From assembly GCA_013138855.1 (NCBI GenBank), contig WTBX01000181.1, forward strand, positions 1-5,555: a stretch of 5,555 bases of DNA, given 5' to 3'. The position numbers and the translations under genes were made by a program. The notes under the pieces were generated by a model. That model did no database searches. It was not told where the DNA came from and saw nothing but the letters and a program-made list of their open reading frames with translations. Origin of the DNA: Methylococcaceae bacterium. Its GTDB lineage: Bacteria; Pseudomonadota; Gammaproteobacteria; Methylococcales; Methylomonadaceae. Numbering within the stretch: position 1 is the first letter of the stretch; each line of letters starts with the position of its first letter. This document shows, in pieces, positions 4,659 through 5,555 of the stretch.

Positions 4659-5555
4659 CTAAACGACGATATTAACTAGCTTTTTAGGCACAACAATTAC
4701 TTTCTTAATGGCTTTACCATCAATAAAGCGTTGTGCATGTTCATCGGCTAAGGCAAGTTCTTGAATTTGTTCTTTCGTTGCATTTACCTCAACTTCAAGC
4801 TTGCTTCTTAATTTGCCGTTGACTTGGATGATAATGGTCATGGCATCTTGCTGCATGGCATCTTTATCAACTTCGGGAAAACGCTGACTTACCACATCAC
4901 CTTGTTGTCCTAACTCTGTCCATAGTTGACGACAAATATGCGGCACAATGGGAGATAACATTAAAGTAATTGCTTCTAAAGTTTCTTGACGAAGAGCTTT
5001 TGCATTTGCGCTATCGCCTTTAAACTTGGATAAGCTGTTTAGCAATTCCATATTTGCAGCAATCGCAGTATTAAAGGTATGTCGTCTACCTAAATCATCG
5101 GCAACTTTTTCTAAAGTTTGGTGCAATTGACAACGTAATTTTTTCTCATCAGCATTTAAACTGGCTTTGTCTAAGACTTGTTCATTTAAACCTTCGTTGA
5201 TATGCAAAAAGGCTTGTCGCCATAAGCGTTTTAAGAAACGTGAAGCCCCATCAACACCCGCATCATTCCATTCTAAAGATTGGTCTGGTGGTGAAGTGAA
5301 CATGGTGTAAAGTCTGACCGTATCCGCACCATATTTATTAATTAACGCTTGCGGATCTATGCCGTTGTTTTTCGACTTCGACATTTTTTCGGTATTGCCA
5401 ATAGTGACCTCTGAACCATCCGCTAATGATTTAGCGGCAATTATTTTACCTTTACTGTTACGCTCAACTTCAATCTCAGTAAGATTAAAATAATGTTTTT
5501 GTCTATGCTCATCGACTTGGTAAAAAGTTTCCGCGATGACCATGCCTTGAGTTAG
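4659..5555 (-). CDS. leuS: Leucyl-tRNA synthetase, C-terminal part (runs off the window)
   Basis: This is a cytoplasmic class I synthetase that charges tRNA-Leu with leucine. The 298 residues present begin in the middle of the family motif LTQGMVIAETFY, so the frame is open at 5555 and the start lies outside. KMSKS is at residues 57-61 of the fragment (plus-strand 5373-5387), followed by NNGIDPQALINKYGADTVRL, the catalytic-loop region. SPPDQSLEWNDAGVDGASRFLKRLW leads into the helical anticodon-binding domain, with RRHTFNTAIAANMEL and LSPIVPHICRQLW. The C-terminal domain has IIIQVNGKLRSKLEV and ends KKVIVVPKKLVNIVV. About 237 residues follow KMSKS, the same as in E. coli LeuRS, so the C-terminus is complete. 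It is first in the leuS-lptE-holA order. Identity is near certain. Confidence 0.97.
   Translation of the reverse strand, partial: LTQGMVIAETFYQVDEHRQKHYFNLTEIEVERNSKGKIIAAKSLADGSEVTIGNTEKMSKSKNNGIDPQALINKYGADTVRLYTMFTSPPDQSLEWNDAGVDGASRFLKRLWRQAFLHINEGLNEQVLDKASLNADEKKLRCQLHQTLEKVADDLGRRHTFNTAIAANMELLNSLSKFKGDSANAKALRQETLEAITLMLSPIVPHICRQLWTELGQQGDVVSQRFPEVDKDAMQQDAMTIIIQVNGKLRSKLEVEVNATKEQIQELALADEHAQRFIDGKAIKKVIVVPKKLVNIVV

Overview
The window is AT-rich bacterial DNA, most likely from a gammaproteobacterium. The evidence is an E. coli-like GlnRS N-terminus and the gene order leuS > lptE > holA, which is typical of gammaproteobacteria. Decayed Uma2-family genes, a degenerate transposase and many short palindromes would suit a repeat-rich sulfur-oxidiser of the Beggiatoa/Thiotrichales type. 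That finer placement is a guess from general family knowledge, not shown by the sequence.

Layout, left to right. Positions 1-568 (minus) hold the N-terminal third of glnS, with a plausible promoter at 609-637. Positions 657-1475 (minus) hold a Uma2-family (DUF820) nuclease-like gene broken in three ways: a nonsense codon, a net frameshift, and a 245-bp insertion. The insertion (747-991) is a small non-autonomous mobile element with 14-bp perfect terminal inverted repeats and a 9-bp perfect target duplication. Removing it together with one duplication copy rejoins the Uma2 C-terminus in frame. Positions 1519-2124 (minus) hold an intact 201-residue protein with a PD-(D/E)XK nuclease-type motif set. 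The gap at 2125-2389 carries short palindromes and no gene. Positions 2390 to about 2801 (plus) hold a truncated, frameshifted DUF4277/IS1634-type transposase. Then, all on the minus strand, come holA (2843-3847), lptE (3853-4419) and the C-terminal third of leuS (4659-5555, running off the window).

The leuS-lptE-holA genes form one transcription unit serving translation, outer-membrane LPS assembly and DNA polymerase III clamp loading. The usually tight leuS-lptE junction has been opened to 239 bp by two palindromic repeats. One of them (4506-4644) is a second small mobile-element-like structure.

The most interesting signal is structural. Both small elements carry the same 69-bp hairpin module (27-nt arm, 15-nt loop, 27-nt arm) built from a 9-nt period ATGAAGRRC, yet their terminal inverted repeats are unrelated. 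I saw no RNA gene, CRISPR array or complete defence system.
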